Notes under the pieces: model-generated | Database searches by the model: none | The model's input: the letters and a program-made list of their open reading frames with translations, nothing else | What the model was told of the DNA's origin: nothing | Part shown: in pieces, positions 43,697 to 51,782 of the stretch | How positions within the stretch are numbered: the first letter of the stretch is position 1 | Layout of the letters: each line of letters opens with the position of its first letter | Program-made: the position numbers and the translations under genes | Assembly: GCA_003612395.1 (NCBI GenBank) | Contig: RAYQ01000023.1 | Span: 1-64,000, forward strand | Length of the DNA: 64,000 nt | Reading direction: 5' to 3' | Source of the DNA: Parablautia intestinalis | Lineage (GTDB): Bacteria; Bacillota; Clostridia; Lachnospirales; Lachnospiraceae

Positions 43697-44532
43697 CAAA
43701 CCTGTCTCTTTCCACCTGCCGCATAAATATCGGTTCTGGGAATCCATTCCATAAATTTCTCGATTTCGATATCCCAGAAACGCCACTCATGTCCATAGCG
43801 GTCTATCTCATCCCATGTCACATCCGCTCCCAGCGCAATCAGTTTATCGCAAAATTTTTTATTCATCTCAAACAGCGCATCTTTACCACCGCAGGCCATG
43901 TATATTTTAGGGAATTTCCCGCCCTCTTTGACAATTCGTTCCGCCAGTACGGAGGGCTGACGATCCGGCATATCCACATTCGGATCCCCGTCCTTTGGAA
44001 GTTCTGCTTCCGCCTCCTTTTTTATATCCTCCATCCTGATACCGCCTTCCGGATTTTTGCGAATCACAGCTGCCGATAACGCTCCCACTGCCGCAAAGCG
44101 TTCGGGATGGCTTAACGCATGGGTAAGAGTGCCGTATCCTCCCATAGACAGTCCCGCAATATAGGTGCTTTCCGGTTTGTCGGAAACAGGGAAAAGTCCG
44201 CATACCATTTCAGGCAGTTCCTCCGACACAAAGGTGTAGAAATCATCCATACCGTTTTCTATGTAAGCCTTATTCTCCGCCGAAAGATTTACCACCGCAA
44301 TCTGGTTTTCTTCCGCGTACAGCTCTACGTTTGTATAGCCGGACCAGGTAGCGTGATCGTTTCCGAATCCATGCAGGAGATAAATAACCGGATATTTTTC
44401 AGGCGGGATATACGATACCCGTTTTCCATCCGGTGAAAGAGCGTCCGGAATGGTGGGTGTGGGAATAATAACGGTGATGTCAATTGCTCTTTTTAACACC
44501 TGAGATATAATGTTGCAAGTTATTTTAGCCAT
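43696..44532 (-). CDS. Esterase, tributyrin esterase/esterase D-like (copy 1)
   Basis: 278 residues from the ATG at 44532, with GAGGAGGT upstream. An alpha/beta hydrolase of the EstA/CE1 group: YLLHGFGNDHATW, nucleophile elbow GLSMGGYG, and a C-terminal GHEWRFWDIEIEKFMEW segment with the catalytic His. A paralogue at 53730-54560 has the same ending (KHEWRFWDQALEKAL). Such proteins hydrolyse short-chain or hydroxycinnamoyl esters. Cytoplasmic. Directly follows oppF. Confidence 0.9.
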   Translation of the reverse strand: MAKITCNIISQVLKRAIDITVIIPTPTIPDALSPDGKRVSYIPPEKYPVIYLLHGFGNDHATWSGYTNVELYAEENQIAVVNLSAENKAYIENGMDDFYTFVSEELPEMVCGLFPVSDKPESTYIAGLSMGGYGTLTHALSHPERFAAVGALSAAVIRKNPEGGIRMEDIKKEAEAELPKDGDPNVDMPDRQPSVLAERIVKEGGKFPKIYMACGGKDALFEMNKKFCDKLIALGADVTWDEIDRYGHEWRFWDIEIEKFMEWIPRTDIYAAGGKRQV

Positions 44533-44542
44533 AAGTACCTCC

Positions 44543-45493
44543 TCATTGATTGATTTCCTGCACATGACAGCAGGATACGAAATGCCCCGGCCGCACCTCC
44601 TGCAACGCTAAAGGTCTGGAACATTCCTCCGTAGCGTACGGGCAGCGCTGTGCAAACCGGCATCCGGGCCTAGGGTTAATCGGCGATGTAATCTCGCCTT
44701 TTAGTTGAATTCTCTGACTTTTATTATGTATATCCGTTGACGGAATTGCCGAAAGCAGTGCTTTCGTATAAGGATGCATGGGATGATCGAATAATTCCTG
44801 CGTGGGACAGGTCTCCACCATCTGCCCTAAATACATGACGCAAATATGGGTGGAAATATGACGCACCACCGATAAGTCATGGGTAATAAATACATAAGTA
44901 AGCTTGTATTCCTCCTGAAGGTCCATCAGCAGGTTCAGTATCTGCGCCTGAATGGATACGTCCAGTGCCGAAACCGGCTCATCGCAGACAACAAACTTGG
45001 GCATCAGCGCGATTGCTCTGGCAATCCCCACGCGCTGCCTGCGTCCGCCGTCCAACTCGTGAGGATAAGAATCCCTGAAACGTTTTTCAATCCCTGCCAG
45101 ATCCATCAGTTTCACACATTCCTCCTCAAGCACTTCCTTTGCAAATCTTCCGGACAGCTTAAGCGGCTCCATAATGGTATCCTGAATCGTCATACGGGGA
45201 TTTAAAGAGGAATAAGGATCCTGGAAAATGATCTGCATATCCTCCCGGAGCCTGCGAAGCTTCTTTTTGTCAGGATGTGTGACATCTTCCCCTCTGAAAC
45301 GGATAACGCCTTCCGTACTGTCTAACAGGTGAATCATCGTCCGACCCAAAGTAGATTTGCCGCAGCCGGATTCTCCTACAAGTCCCATTGTGGTCCCTTC
45401 CTCAATGGAAAAGGTTACATCATCTACCGCGTGTACCATACCACGGGCAGTGGGAAAATATTTTTTTAAATGTTCTACTTCAAATAAAGCCAT
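44543..45493 (-). CDS. oppF: Opp/Dpp-type ABC transporter ATPase, OppF-like
   Basis: 316 residues from the ATG at 45493 (GCAGGAGGT). Walker A GESGCGKST near residue 45, Walker B FVVCDEPVSALDVS and the C-terminal oligopeptide-type extension with a Cys set (CRFAQRCPYATEEC). The signature motif is LDGGRRQR instead of LSGGQ, a form I recall in other clostridial OppF/DppF proteins. It works with OppD, OppB, OppC and the lipoprotein at 51783-53555. Confidence 0.92.
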   Translation of the reverse strand: MALFEVEHLKKYFPTARGMVHAVDDVTFSIEEGTTMGLVGESGCGKSTLGRTMIHLLDSTEGVIRFRGEDVTHPDKKKLRRLREDMQIIFQDPYSSLNPRMTIQDTIMEPLKLSGRFAKEVLEEECVKLMDLAGIEKRFRDSYPHELDGGRRQRVGIARAIALMPKFVVCDEPVSALDVSIQAQILNLLMDLQEEYKLTYVFITHDLSVVRHISTHICVMYLGQMVETCPTQELFDHPMHPYTKALLSAIPSTDIHNKSQRIQLKGEITSPINPRPGCRFAQRCPYATEECSRPLALQEVRPGHFVSCCHVQEINQ

Positions 45494-45571
45494 TTGTATA
45501 CCTCCTGCATATTGCAAGCTATGCTTGCGATACTGCTATCAATAAATAGTTTGAAATTTTACTTCCAAATT

Positions 45572-46558
45572 TTAACCCTCCTGCTCTTTCTTTATGCAGC
45601 GCACATAATGAGAGCCGCTGACTTTCTCAAGGTCAAAATGCTTTTCTCTGCACGCGTCCGTTGCGTAAGGGCAGCGGGGTGCAAAATAGCAGCCTTCCGG
45701 AAGGCTGGTAGGATCCGGCGGAAGTCCCGGCACAGGCGACAGCCTGTCCACATCTTTGGAAAGCTCCGGAATTGCGCCGAAAAGTCCCTCCGTATAGGGA
45801 TGCATGGGATGATCGTAAATTTCTTCCAAAGTACCCTTTTCCACAATTTCACCTGCATAGACGATTGCAACGTCATCGCAGATCTGCGCAACAACTCCCA
45901 AATCATGGGTGATCAGAATCATGGATGTGCCTCTCTCAGCCTGCAGCTTCTTAATCAGCTCCAGAACCTGCGCCTGAATCGTCACGTCAAGAGCCGTGGT
46001 AGGCTCGTCAGCAATAATAAGCTCCGGATTGCAGGCAAGGGCAATTGCAATCACTACTCTCTGCTTCATTCCTCCTGAAAACTGATGAGGATATTCGTCC
46101 ACACGGTCCTCTGAAATTCCTACCGTATTTAACATTTCAATTGCCTTGGCCCTGGCCTTAACCTTATCAAGCCCCTGGTGAACCTTAAGCCCCTCTGCTA
46201 TCTGCTCGCCAACCGTCTTTACCGGATTAAGAGCGGTCATGGGATCCTGGAAAATCATGGATATTTTTCCGCCGCGGACCTTCTGCATTTCCGCCTCGCT
46301 GATCTTCAAAATATCTGTTCCGTCATATTCAATCACGCCTTCCACCTTCTGAGTTGCATGGTCGGGCAATATTCGCATAATAGATTTTGCTGTCGTTGTC
46401 TTTCCGGCGCCTGTTTCCCCTACAAGTCCCAGGGAACGTCCGCCGGGAAGCTCAAAAGATATATGATTTACAGCCTGTACAGTCTCCCCTCCGGACCGGT
46501 ACTCTACCACCAGATCCTGCACAGACAAGTATCCTTTTTTGTCCGTATTACTCACCAT
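45572..46558 (-). CDS. oppD: Opp/Dpp-type ABC transporter ATPase, OppD-like
   Basis: 328 residues from the ATG at 46558 (GGAGG upstream). Walker [10 protein letters not shown], signature FSGGMKQR, Walker [15 protein letters not shown], and the C-terminal extension with [14 protein letters not shown]. It is separated from oppC by about 240 bases of structured sequence and from oppF by 78 bases. Confidence 0.93.
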   Translation of the reverse strand: MVSNTDKKGYLSVQDLVVEYRSGGETVQAVNHISFELPGGRSLGLVGETGAGKTTTAKSIMRILPDHATQKVEGVIEYDGTDILKISEAEMQKVRGGKISMIFQDPMTALNPVKTVGEQIAEGLKVHQGLDKVKARAKAIEMLNTVGISEDRVDEYPHQFSGGMKQRVVIAIALACNPELIIADEPTTALDVTIQAQVLELIKKLQAERGTSMILITHDLGVVAQICDDVAIVYAGEIVEKGTLEEIYDHPMHPYTEGLFGAIPELSKDVDRLSPVPGLPPDPTSLPEGCYFAPRCPYATDACREKHFDLEKVSGSHYVRCIKKEQEG

Positions 46559-46603
46559 AATCCTCCATTCCTGCCAACGCCGTAAATTTTTAGGCGCTGG
46601 CAC

Positions 46604-46797
46604 AAATTTGTATATAAAAAATCTTTTTAACCTCCGATTTTACGCTGTTCCCCATGTTTCCAATAGCCCACAAATTTGGGCGAAAGCGCAAATTTGTGGT
46701 TGATAAAATCAGCCGTCAGGCTGATTTTTCAACTTAACTCCCATCTGTCCGCTTTGGCGGGCGTACAAATCAGGATGTGTGAAATTTTAATTTCACA
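46604..46797. repeat. Structured intergenic block with repeat copy 2
   Basis: Between oppC and oppD. Contains three hairpins and a repeat: CCACAAATTT/AAATTTGTGG with a GAAA tetraloop (46668-46699), AAAATCAGCC-GTCA-GGCTGATTTT (46705-46728), and the repeat at 46735-46795, which matches 28176-28236 and ends in GTGTGAAATT-TT-AATTTCACAC (46777-46798), touching the oppC stop. May be an attenuator or RNA-processing site that adjusts permease and ATPase levels. Confidence 0.7.
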
Positions 46798-47688
46798 CTA
46801 GTCCCTGAGCTTGGGATCAAGCGCGTCACGGATTGCATCACCCACAAGGTTGAAGCTTAAAACCGTCAGCATAATAAAGATACCGGGGATGACGCACATA
46901 TGGGGATAGTCTCTGATAAAGGAACGCGCTGACGAGAGCATGGAACCCCATTCCGGCGTAGGCGCCTGTACGCCAAATCCAAGGAAGCTTAAAGCGGACG
47001 CCTGCAAACCTGCGGATGCAATCCCCATTGCCATCTGTACAATCAGCGGAGAAATCGCGTTGGGAATAATGTGGCGCAAAATAATTCTGCCTGTGGTGCA
47101 GTTAATAGAAGTTGCCGCTTCCACATATTCCGAACTGCGAATCGAAAGAATATTCGCACGCATCATTCTCGCATAGCCTGCAAGTCCGCTGATACCCATA
47201 GCGATAATGACCTTTGTAAAACCGGGTCCTAACACCGCCGAAATGGCAATTGCAAGCAGGATACCCGGGAAAGCCTGAAATACATCCAGACACCGCATGA
47301 TCAGGTTATCAACTTTTCCTCCAAAATAACCTGCAATCGATCCAATGATAATTCCCAGAATTGCGGAAACGCCGGTTGAAATAAAACCAATACTGATGGT
47401 ATACTTGGCTCCGTAGAGAATACGCGCCAGCTCGTCTCTTCCCAGCTCATCCGTTCCCAGCAGATGCGTTAAGCTTGGCGTCTGATATCTTGCTTTCATC
47501 TCAATGGTTTCCCAGCTATATTTCAAAATATAGGGGGAGATAAAAGAAAGAACAAATATTGCTAAAACGAAAATCAACCCTGTCATTGCCAGAGGTCTCT
47601 GGCGAATCCGGCTCCACACATAAGGCAGTGAGCCGGGCTTATTACTTTTTGGCTTCTTAGCCGCTTTATCTATTTTCTTATTTTTCAT
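46798..47688 (-). CDS. oppC: Opp/Dpp-type ABC permease, OppC-like
   Basis: 296 residues from the ATG at 47688 (GGAGG). A basic N-terminus, one early helix (LAMTGLIFVLAIFVLSFI), then a five-helix BPD_transp_1 domain with the LLGTDELGRDELARILYGA segment and an EAA loop (EYVEAATSINCTTGRIILRH). Typical second permease of oligopeptide-family importers. Confidence 0.93.
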   Translation of the reverse strand: MKNKKIDKAAKKPKSNKPGSLPYVWSRIRQRPLAMTGLIFVLAIFVLSFISPYILKYSWETIEMKARYQTPSLTHLLGTDELGRDELARILYGAKYTISIGFISTGVSAILGIIIGSIAGYFGGKVDNLIMRCLDVFQAFPGILLAIAISAVLGPGFTKVIIAMGISGLAGYARMMRANILSIRSSEYVEAATSINCTTGRIILRHIIPNAISPLIVQMAMGIASAGLQASALSFLGFGVQAPTPEWGSMLSSARSFIRDYPHMCVIPGIFIMLTVLSFNLVGDAIRDALDPKLRD

Positions 47689-47721
47689 GATTACCTCCAT
47701 GTCAGAGCAGTTTAATTGCCA

Positions 47722-48663
47722 TTATTTTTTCTTGCCGGAAATATATTGCGCTTTAATCCGGGGATCCACAAATGCATATACAAGATCCGTTATCAGCATC
47801 ATGATTGCAAATGCAAACGCTATGTAAATGATACCGCCCTGTACTACGGGATAATCACGGTTATTGATACCTGTCAGCATATAATTACCAATGCCAGGAA
47901 TAGAAAATACGGATTCAATAACGGTTGTGCCTCCCAGCATAAATCCAAAATGGCCGCCGGCAATGGTAATGATGGGAATCAAAGCGTTTGGCAGCGCATG
48001 CTTTAAAATGACCGCTTTCTCGCTAAGGCCCTTTGACCTTGCCGTTGTCACAAAGTCGGAACGGATCGTCTCAAGCATACTGGATCTGGTCTGACGGGCA
48101 ATACCGGCCACCGACCCGATTGAGTTGGCTATAATCGGCAGTACAAAATATTTCCATCCGCCAATACCGTTAGAAGGAAGCCACCCCAAACGCAGTGAAA
48201 ACAACAAAACCAGCATCAGTGCCAGCCAGAAGTTTGGCATGGAGCTGCACAGCATCGTAACGAACAGCCAGACACGGTCCGGAAGCTTGTCCGCCCTGAG
48301 GGCACAGTGAATACCGATTGGAATACCAAAAACCAGAGACACTGCCACACAAAACAGCGCCAGAATCAGCGTGTTGGGGAATCTGGTTATTAGCTCACGC
48401 CCTACATTGGTACCGGTCATATAGGATTCTCCAAAATCAAAATGGCATAAATCAACTACAAAATCTTTTAATCTCACAACGTAAGGCTCATCCAGCCCTA
48501 ATCTTGCTCTCGCTTCTTCAATCTGTACCGGTGTCGCGGAATCTCCTAATAAGATCTGAATGGGATCACCCGGTACGAAATACATAAGTGTAAAAATCAG
48601 GATTGCAACCACCACCAGAATGGGAATCATCTGAAGCAGCCGCTTTCCAACATACTTCCACAT
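47722..48663 (-). CDS. oppB: Opp/Dpp-type ABC permease, OppB-like
   Basis: 313 residues starting MWKYVGKRLLQMIPILVVV, the usual OppB N-terminal helix, then MYFVPGDPIQILLGDSATP and the EAA loop FVTTARSKGLSEKAVILKHA. Six helices. First gene of oppBC-oppDF on the minus strand; 433 bases of upstream sequence separate it from the regulator's small follow-on ORF. Confidence 0.93.
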   Translation of the reverse strand: MWKYVGKRLLQMIPILVVVAILIFTLMYFVPGDPIQILLGDSATPVQIEEARARLGLDEPYVVRLKDFVVDLCHFDFGESYMTGTNVGRELITRFPNTLILALFCVAVSLVFGIPIGIHCALRADKLPDRVWLFVTMLCSSMPNFWLALMLVLLFSLRLGWLPSNGIGGWKYFVLPIIANSIGSVAGIARQTRSSMLETIRSDFVTTARSKGLSEKAVILKHALPNALIPIITIAGGHFGFMLGGTTVIESVFSIPGIGNYMLTGINNRDYPVVQGGIIYIAFAFAIMMLITDLVYAFVDPRIKAQYISGKKK

Positions 48664-49096
48664 ACGTTATACCACCTCTCTGAAAATTCTAAATTTTTTA
48701 TCGACAAGCATATCCTGCTTACCCCCTGTCGGAAAATGCCGGAAGATACATCTTCCCGACTGCGATTTATCCACCCTTCTCTCCTTTCCTTAATTTCCCC
48801 CGATTTTCCATAGCAAGCTGCCCCTTAAAGCGCGACAGCGTTTTAGTTTATGGTTTTGATGTTATCATACCGACACATTTCTTCAATATTTAACATTTCC
48901 CCCGGCGTTTATTTTGAGGCAGAACCAAAAAATGAACCTTACGCAAAATTTGACTGTAATTCTGCTGTAAAGATTTCCTGACCTCCTGCCTGATTGATAT
49001 ATTTCCTCCGGGCACCCGTATACATAAAAAACAGCACTTAAACCATTTATGGCTTAAATGCTGTAATCACCGCCCTTACTATTTTGAATTTACGAT
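48664..49096. other. Intergenic region upstream of oppB
   Basis: 433 bases without a recognised gene. It holds the terminator at 49024-49064 and, toward oppB, a candidate -10 box TATGAT on the minus strand (about 48860) with a poor -35. AraC-regulated promoters often lack good -35 boxes, and the adjacent AraC gene makes activation plausible. No operator was defined. Confidence 0.5.
49024..49064 (-). terminator. Terminator after the AraC regulator
   Basis: ACAGCA/TGCTGT with internal TTAA and CCAT/ATGG pairing between 49031 and 49064, followed on the minus strand by TTTTT. Confidence 0.8.
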
Positions 49097-49189
49097 TCAG
49101 GCAGCTCTTTTATCCTTTTTTCTTTTTAAGCGTTTTTGAACGGTACCGCTCATTTTTTGAATATCCTTCGGGTCTTTAAGCTTACTCAT
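49097..49189 (-). CDS. Candidate 30-residue basic protein coupled to the AraC gene
   Basis: An ORF starting ATGAGTAA, where ATG lies inside the end of the AraC gene and overlaps its TAA stop by eight bases. The product begins MSKLKDPKDIQKMSG and ends in a Lys/Arg-rich run, ending at TGA 33 bases before the terminator stem. Overlap with a stop codon and fit between gene end and terminator support translation by coupling. Too short for homology by eye; it could also be chance. Confidence 0.4.
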   Translation of the reverse strand: MSKLKDPKDIQKMSGTVQKRLKRKKDKRAA

Positions 49190-51377
49190 ACCCTTTAATT
49201 TTTTTAAATTCTCCCGGCGTAACGCCCTCATACTTTTTCATGGCCCGCGTAAGCGCCTGGGTATCCCAGAACCCTGACATGCTCACTACCTCCTTCACAT
49301 TGTACCCTGCAAGCAGTTCCTTGGCCTTTTCTACACGCAGTCTTTGAATATATTCCGAAATATTAATCCCAACCGCATCCTTAAATAAATGGGACAAATG
49401 AGACTTGCTTTTTCCAAAATAATTGGCAATGGATGAAGCGTTTAATGTATTATCCGTATAGTTTTCCAGAATATACTTCTTTATCTCATCTATTTTATCA
49501 TTTCCCGGCACGGCCGTATCTCCGCTTACCGACATGAATTCCTCTATCAGATTTTCACACTCCTCACGGAACTCATTGATATTGCCAATATGGTACATCC
49601 TGTCCACTATCCTCCAGCCATCGCCTTTAAACTCTTCCTGACCGGACTGTTCATACACCGCAGTTATAATAATCCCTGCAAGGGCGTAAATCTGGTATCT
49701 GTCAGTCCTCCAGCTGTGCTGTCCGCATGGCATATACTCATCGATTACCTTGCTAAAGAGCTCCGTGGCTTCCTCGTAATTTTTTGATTCCAGCTTATTC
49801 ACCAGATTCCTTACGATCTTAAAATAGGGAACCCTTTCGGCAGCGTTTCTTTCATTATCGCTGACCGTATAGGCATCCTTCTGCCAGAATTCAAGGTAGC
49901 CGATTTCCTCCTGAGTTCTTCTGTAAGCATCCTGCAGTTCCAGAGAAGTTTCCATCAAAACAGGACGTGAAACAGCCAGTTTAACGTGAAAGAATTCCTC
50001 CATAAAAGCCTTGCACTCATCCAACCCCTTTACCAGAGATTCATATGTTATCTGCTCGTTTTTCTGTACCAACGCCGGCATGAAATTCAGATTAATGCCC
50101 AGAAATCCCTTGCTTTTATCAAATATTTTTTCTGATAAAATATTGTTCATCACATTATATGGCGAAATTGGAATATAATCATCCTCGCTGTGCTGAAACA
50201 CCCCGTCCGAATCGTCTAAAATGTGGATGGCAAACATAAAGCAGGGCCTGTCCGGATTCAGGCCAAGCATTTTAATTGCGTTAAAGCTGGTTTTCGGTAT
50301 GTAGCTTCCTTTAGTCGCCAATACCCTGTTAAGCTTTTCTCCCATAGCCAGAGGCAGAAAGTAGCGCTTATCCTTCACCATACTGTTTATTTTTTCTTCC
50401 AGCATACGAATCTTTCGTCCGGCACCGAACATAATGCTTTCCACATCGTTTGCTTTTTCTTCCGGTATCGCTGTCTCTTTCAGTTTCCGTGCCGGCACAG
50501 ACAAATGAAAATAAAAATAAACTGCCAGAGGAATACTCATTAGAATACATAATGCAATCCCTCCCCAATGCCAGAAGTCGAATATACCGGCTCCTGCATG
50601 CAAAAGCTTTTGGGGCACCACCACACGGATGGCTGTGTTCAGCTTGGAATAAATCATGGTGGGGATATAACATTTCTCCCCGTTTACACTGACGCTGCTT
50701 TTGGCATTGGCTCCCGAAACAATTTTCTGGTAATCCTCCGCCTCACACGAAGGCCGTGCATACAGATAATCATCATTGTTTCCAATATAAAGCTGCATTG
50801 TATCCGTAGAAATATCCTCGATTCCCTTTAAATTATATTCTAAAATCAAACAGCCTATAATACCTGATGAATCATACAGTTTCCGAAGGAGAAGCTGAAA
50901 ATTCTCCCCCCGTACGTTCCGGTACACGGCCCCTGCACTCTCACACAAATATCCGCTTGAAATTAATCGGTCATACTGATCATAAAAATTCTGTACCTGA
51001 GAGTCTTTGTAAACCTGTCCGTTGGTAATAATTATATTGCTGCCGACAATGTAAATACCGATCTGCCTGATTCCCAGCTCTGCCAGTTTTTCACTGTCAT
51101 AGACTTTCTGTACTTTTTTAATCTCTTCCTCTGAAAGCTGTGATCCTCTTAGCCCTGCTATATCCCTGTCTTCAGCAATGCTTTCGCACAACTGATAATA
51201 GGGTTCCAGCAAGCTGACGGTTGTCAGCATAATATTGTCAACATGCTCCTGCACATACTGTTCCTGCCTGTTCACATACACCTTTCTTCCCTGCCGCATT
51301 CCGATGGAAAAAAGAAGCGCCATACAGCAAATCATTGCAATATATAAATATAAGTATCTGGTTCGAAGTAAAGACAT
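49182..51377 (-). CDS. Membrane-anchored AraC-type regulator
   Basis: 731 residues: a helix near the N-terminus (LYLYIAMICCMALLFSIG), an extracytoplasmic sensor domain (residues 30-265), a second helix (IALCILMSIPLAVYFYFHLS), a cytoplasmic region of about 330 residues and a C-terminal AraC domain (NASSIANYFGKSKSHLSHLF, then VSMSGFWDTQALTRAMKKY with the usual VTPGEF end). This one-component design is common among clostridial regulators of glycan or nutrient uptake. It lies between the binding lipoprotein and the Opp permease genes and probably controls them. Confidence 0.92.
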   Translation of the reverse strand: MSLLRTRYLYLYIAMICCMALLFSIGMRQGRKVYVNRQEQYVQEHVDNIMLTTVSLLEPYYQLCESIAEDRDIAGLRGSQLSEEEIKKVQKVYDSEKLAELGIRQIGIYIVGSNIIITNGQVYKDSQVQNFYDQYDRLISSGYLCESAGAVYRNVRGENFQLLLRKLYDSSGIIGCLILEYNLKGIEDISTDTMQLYIGNNDDYLYARPSCEAEDYQKIVSGANAKSSVSVNGEKCYIPTMIYSKLNTAIRVVVPQKLLHAGAGIFDFWHWGGIALCILMSIPLAVYFYFHLSVPARKLKETAIPEEKANDVESIMFGAGRKIRMLEEKINSMVKDKRYFLPLAMGEKLNRVLATKGSYIPKTSFNAIKMLGLNPDRPCFMFAIHILDDSDGVFQHSEDDYIPISPYNVMNNILSEKIFDKSKGFLGINLNFMPALVQKNEQITYESLVKGLDECKAFMEEFFHVKLAVSRPVLMETSLELQDAYRRTQEEIGYLEFWQKDAYTVSDNERNAAERVPYFKIVRNLVNKLESKNYEEATELFSKVIDEYMPCGQHSWRTDRYQIYALAGIIITAVYEQSGQEEFKGDGWRIVDRMYHIGNINEFREECENLIEEFMSVSGDTAVPGNDKIDEIKKYILENYTDNTLNASSIANYFGKSKSHLSHLFKDAVGINISEYIQRLRVEKAKELLAGYNVKEVVSMSGFWDTQALTRAMKKYEGVTPGEFKKIKGYE

Positions 51378-51782
51378 AATTATCTTCCTTTCCGCCTGTG
51401 CTAATCATACTTACTCATTATTCTATTACAAAAAAAATAAAAGTTAAAGTTAAATATTATAAAAAATATAATTATAAATTATTTTGCGATAAACCAAATA
51501 AAATGCTGCCAATCTTCGGTGCAAAGCTTTTCTTTCTCCCTTTGGCAACCTTTGTACAACCGGACAGGGAAGATTTTTCTCTCTTCCGCCGCACGGCCCG
51601 TGATCGGGCAGGGGGGAAGGTTTTTTCCCTTCCCGCGCGCCGGGCGCCATCAGCTATGCTGACAGTCTTCTTTTGGGTGCCCGTGCATGAAAAGGCGCCA
51701 GATACTTCTGGCGCCTGACTATGTGAATATTATACGGATAACTGATAATACAGCAATACCCACTTACTTCCCTGATCCTTGT
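51378..51782. other. Structured intergenic region between the AraC regulator and the binding protein
   Basis: 405 bases with no convincing gene. 51540-51660 is GC-rich against AT-rich surroundings and packed with short inverted repeats (GGGAAGG/CCTTCCC near 51616-51632, CCCGTGATCGGG near 51598, GGAAGA/TCTTCC near 51567). The left part before the regulator is AT-rich. The binding-protein terminator lies at 51689-51715. Confidence 0.6.
51689..51715 (-). terminator. Intrinsic terminator of the binding-protein gene
   Basis: GGCGCCAGA-TACT-TCTGGCGCC (51694-51715) is a perfect 9-base stem, followed on the minus strand by TTTTCATG. Confidence 0.85.

Noticed and set aside
45494-46078. Plus-strand ORF across the oppD/oppF junction
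   Set aside because: Antisense to two well-conserved ATPases with intact Walker motifs.
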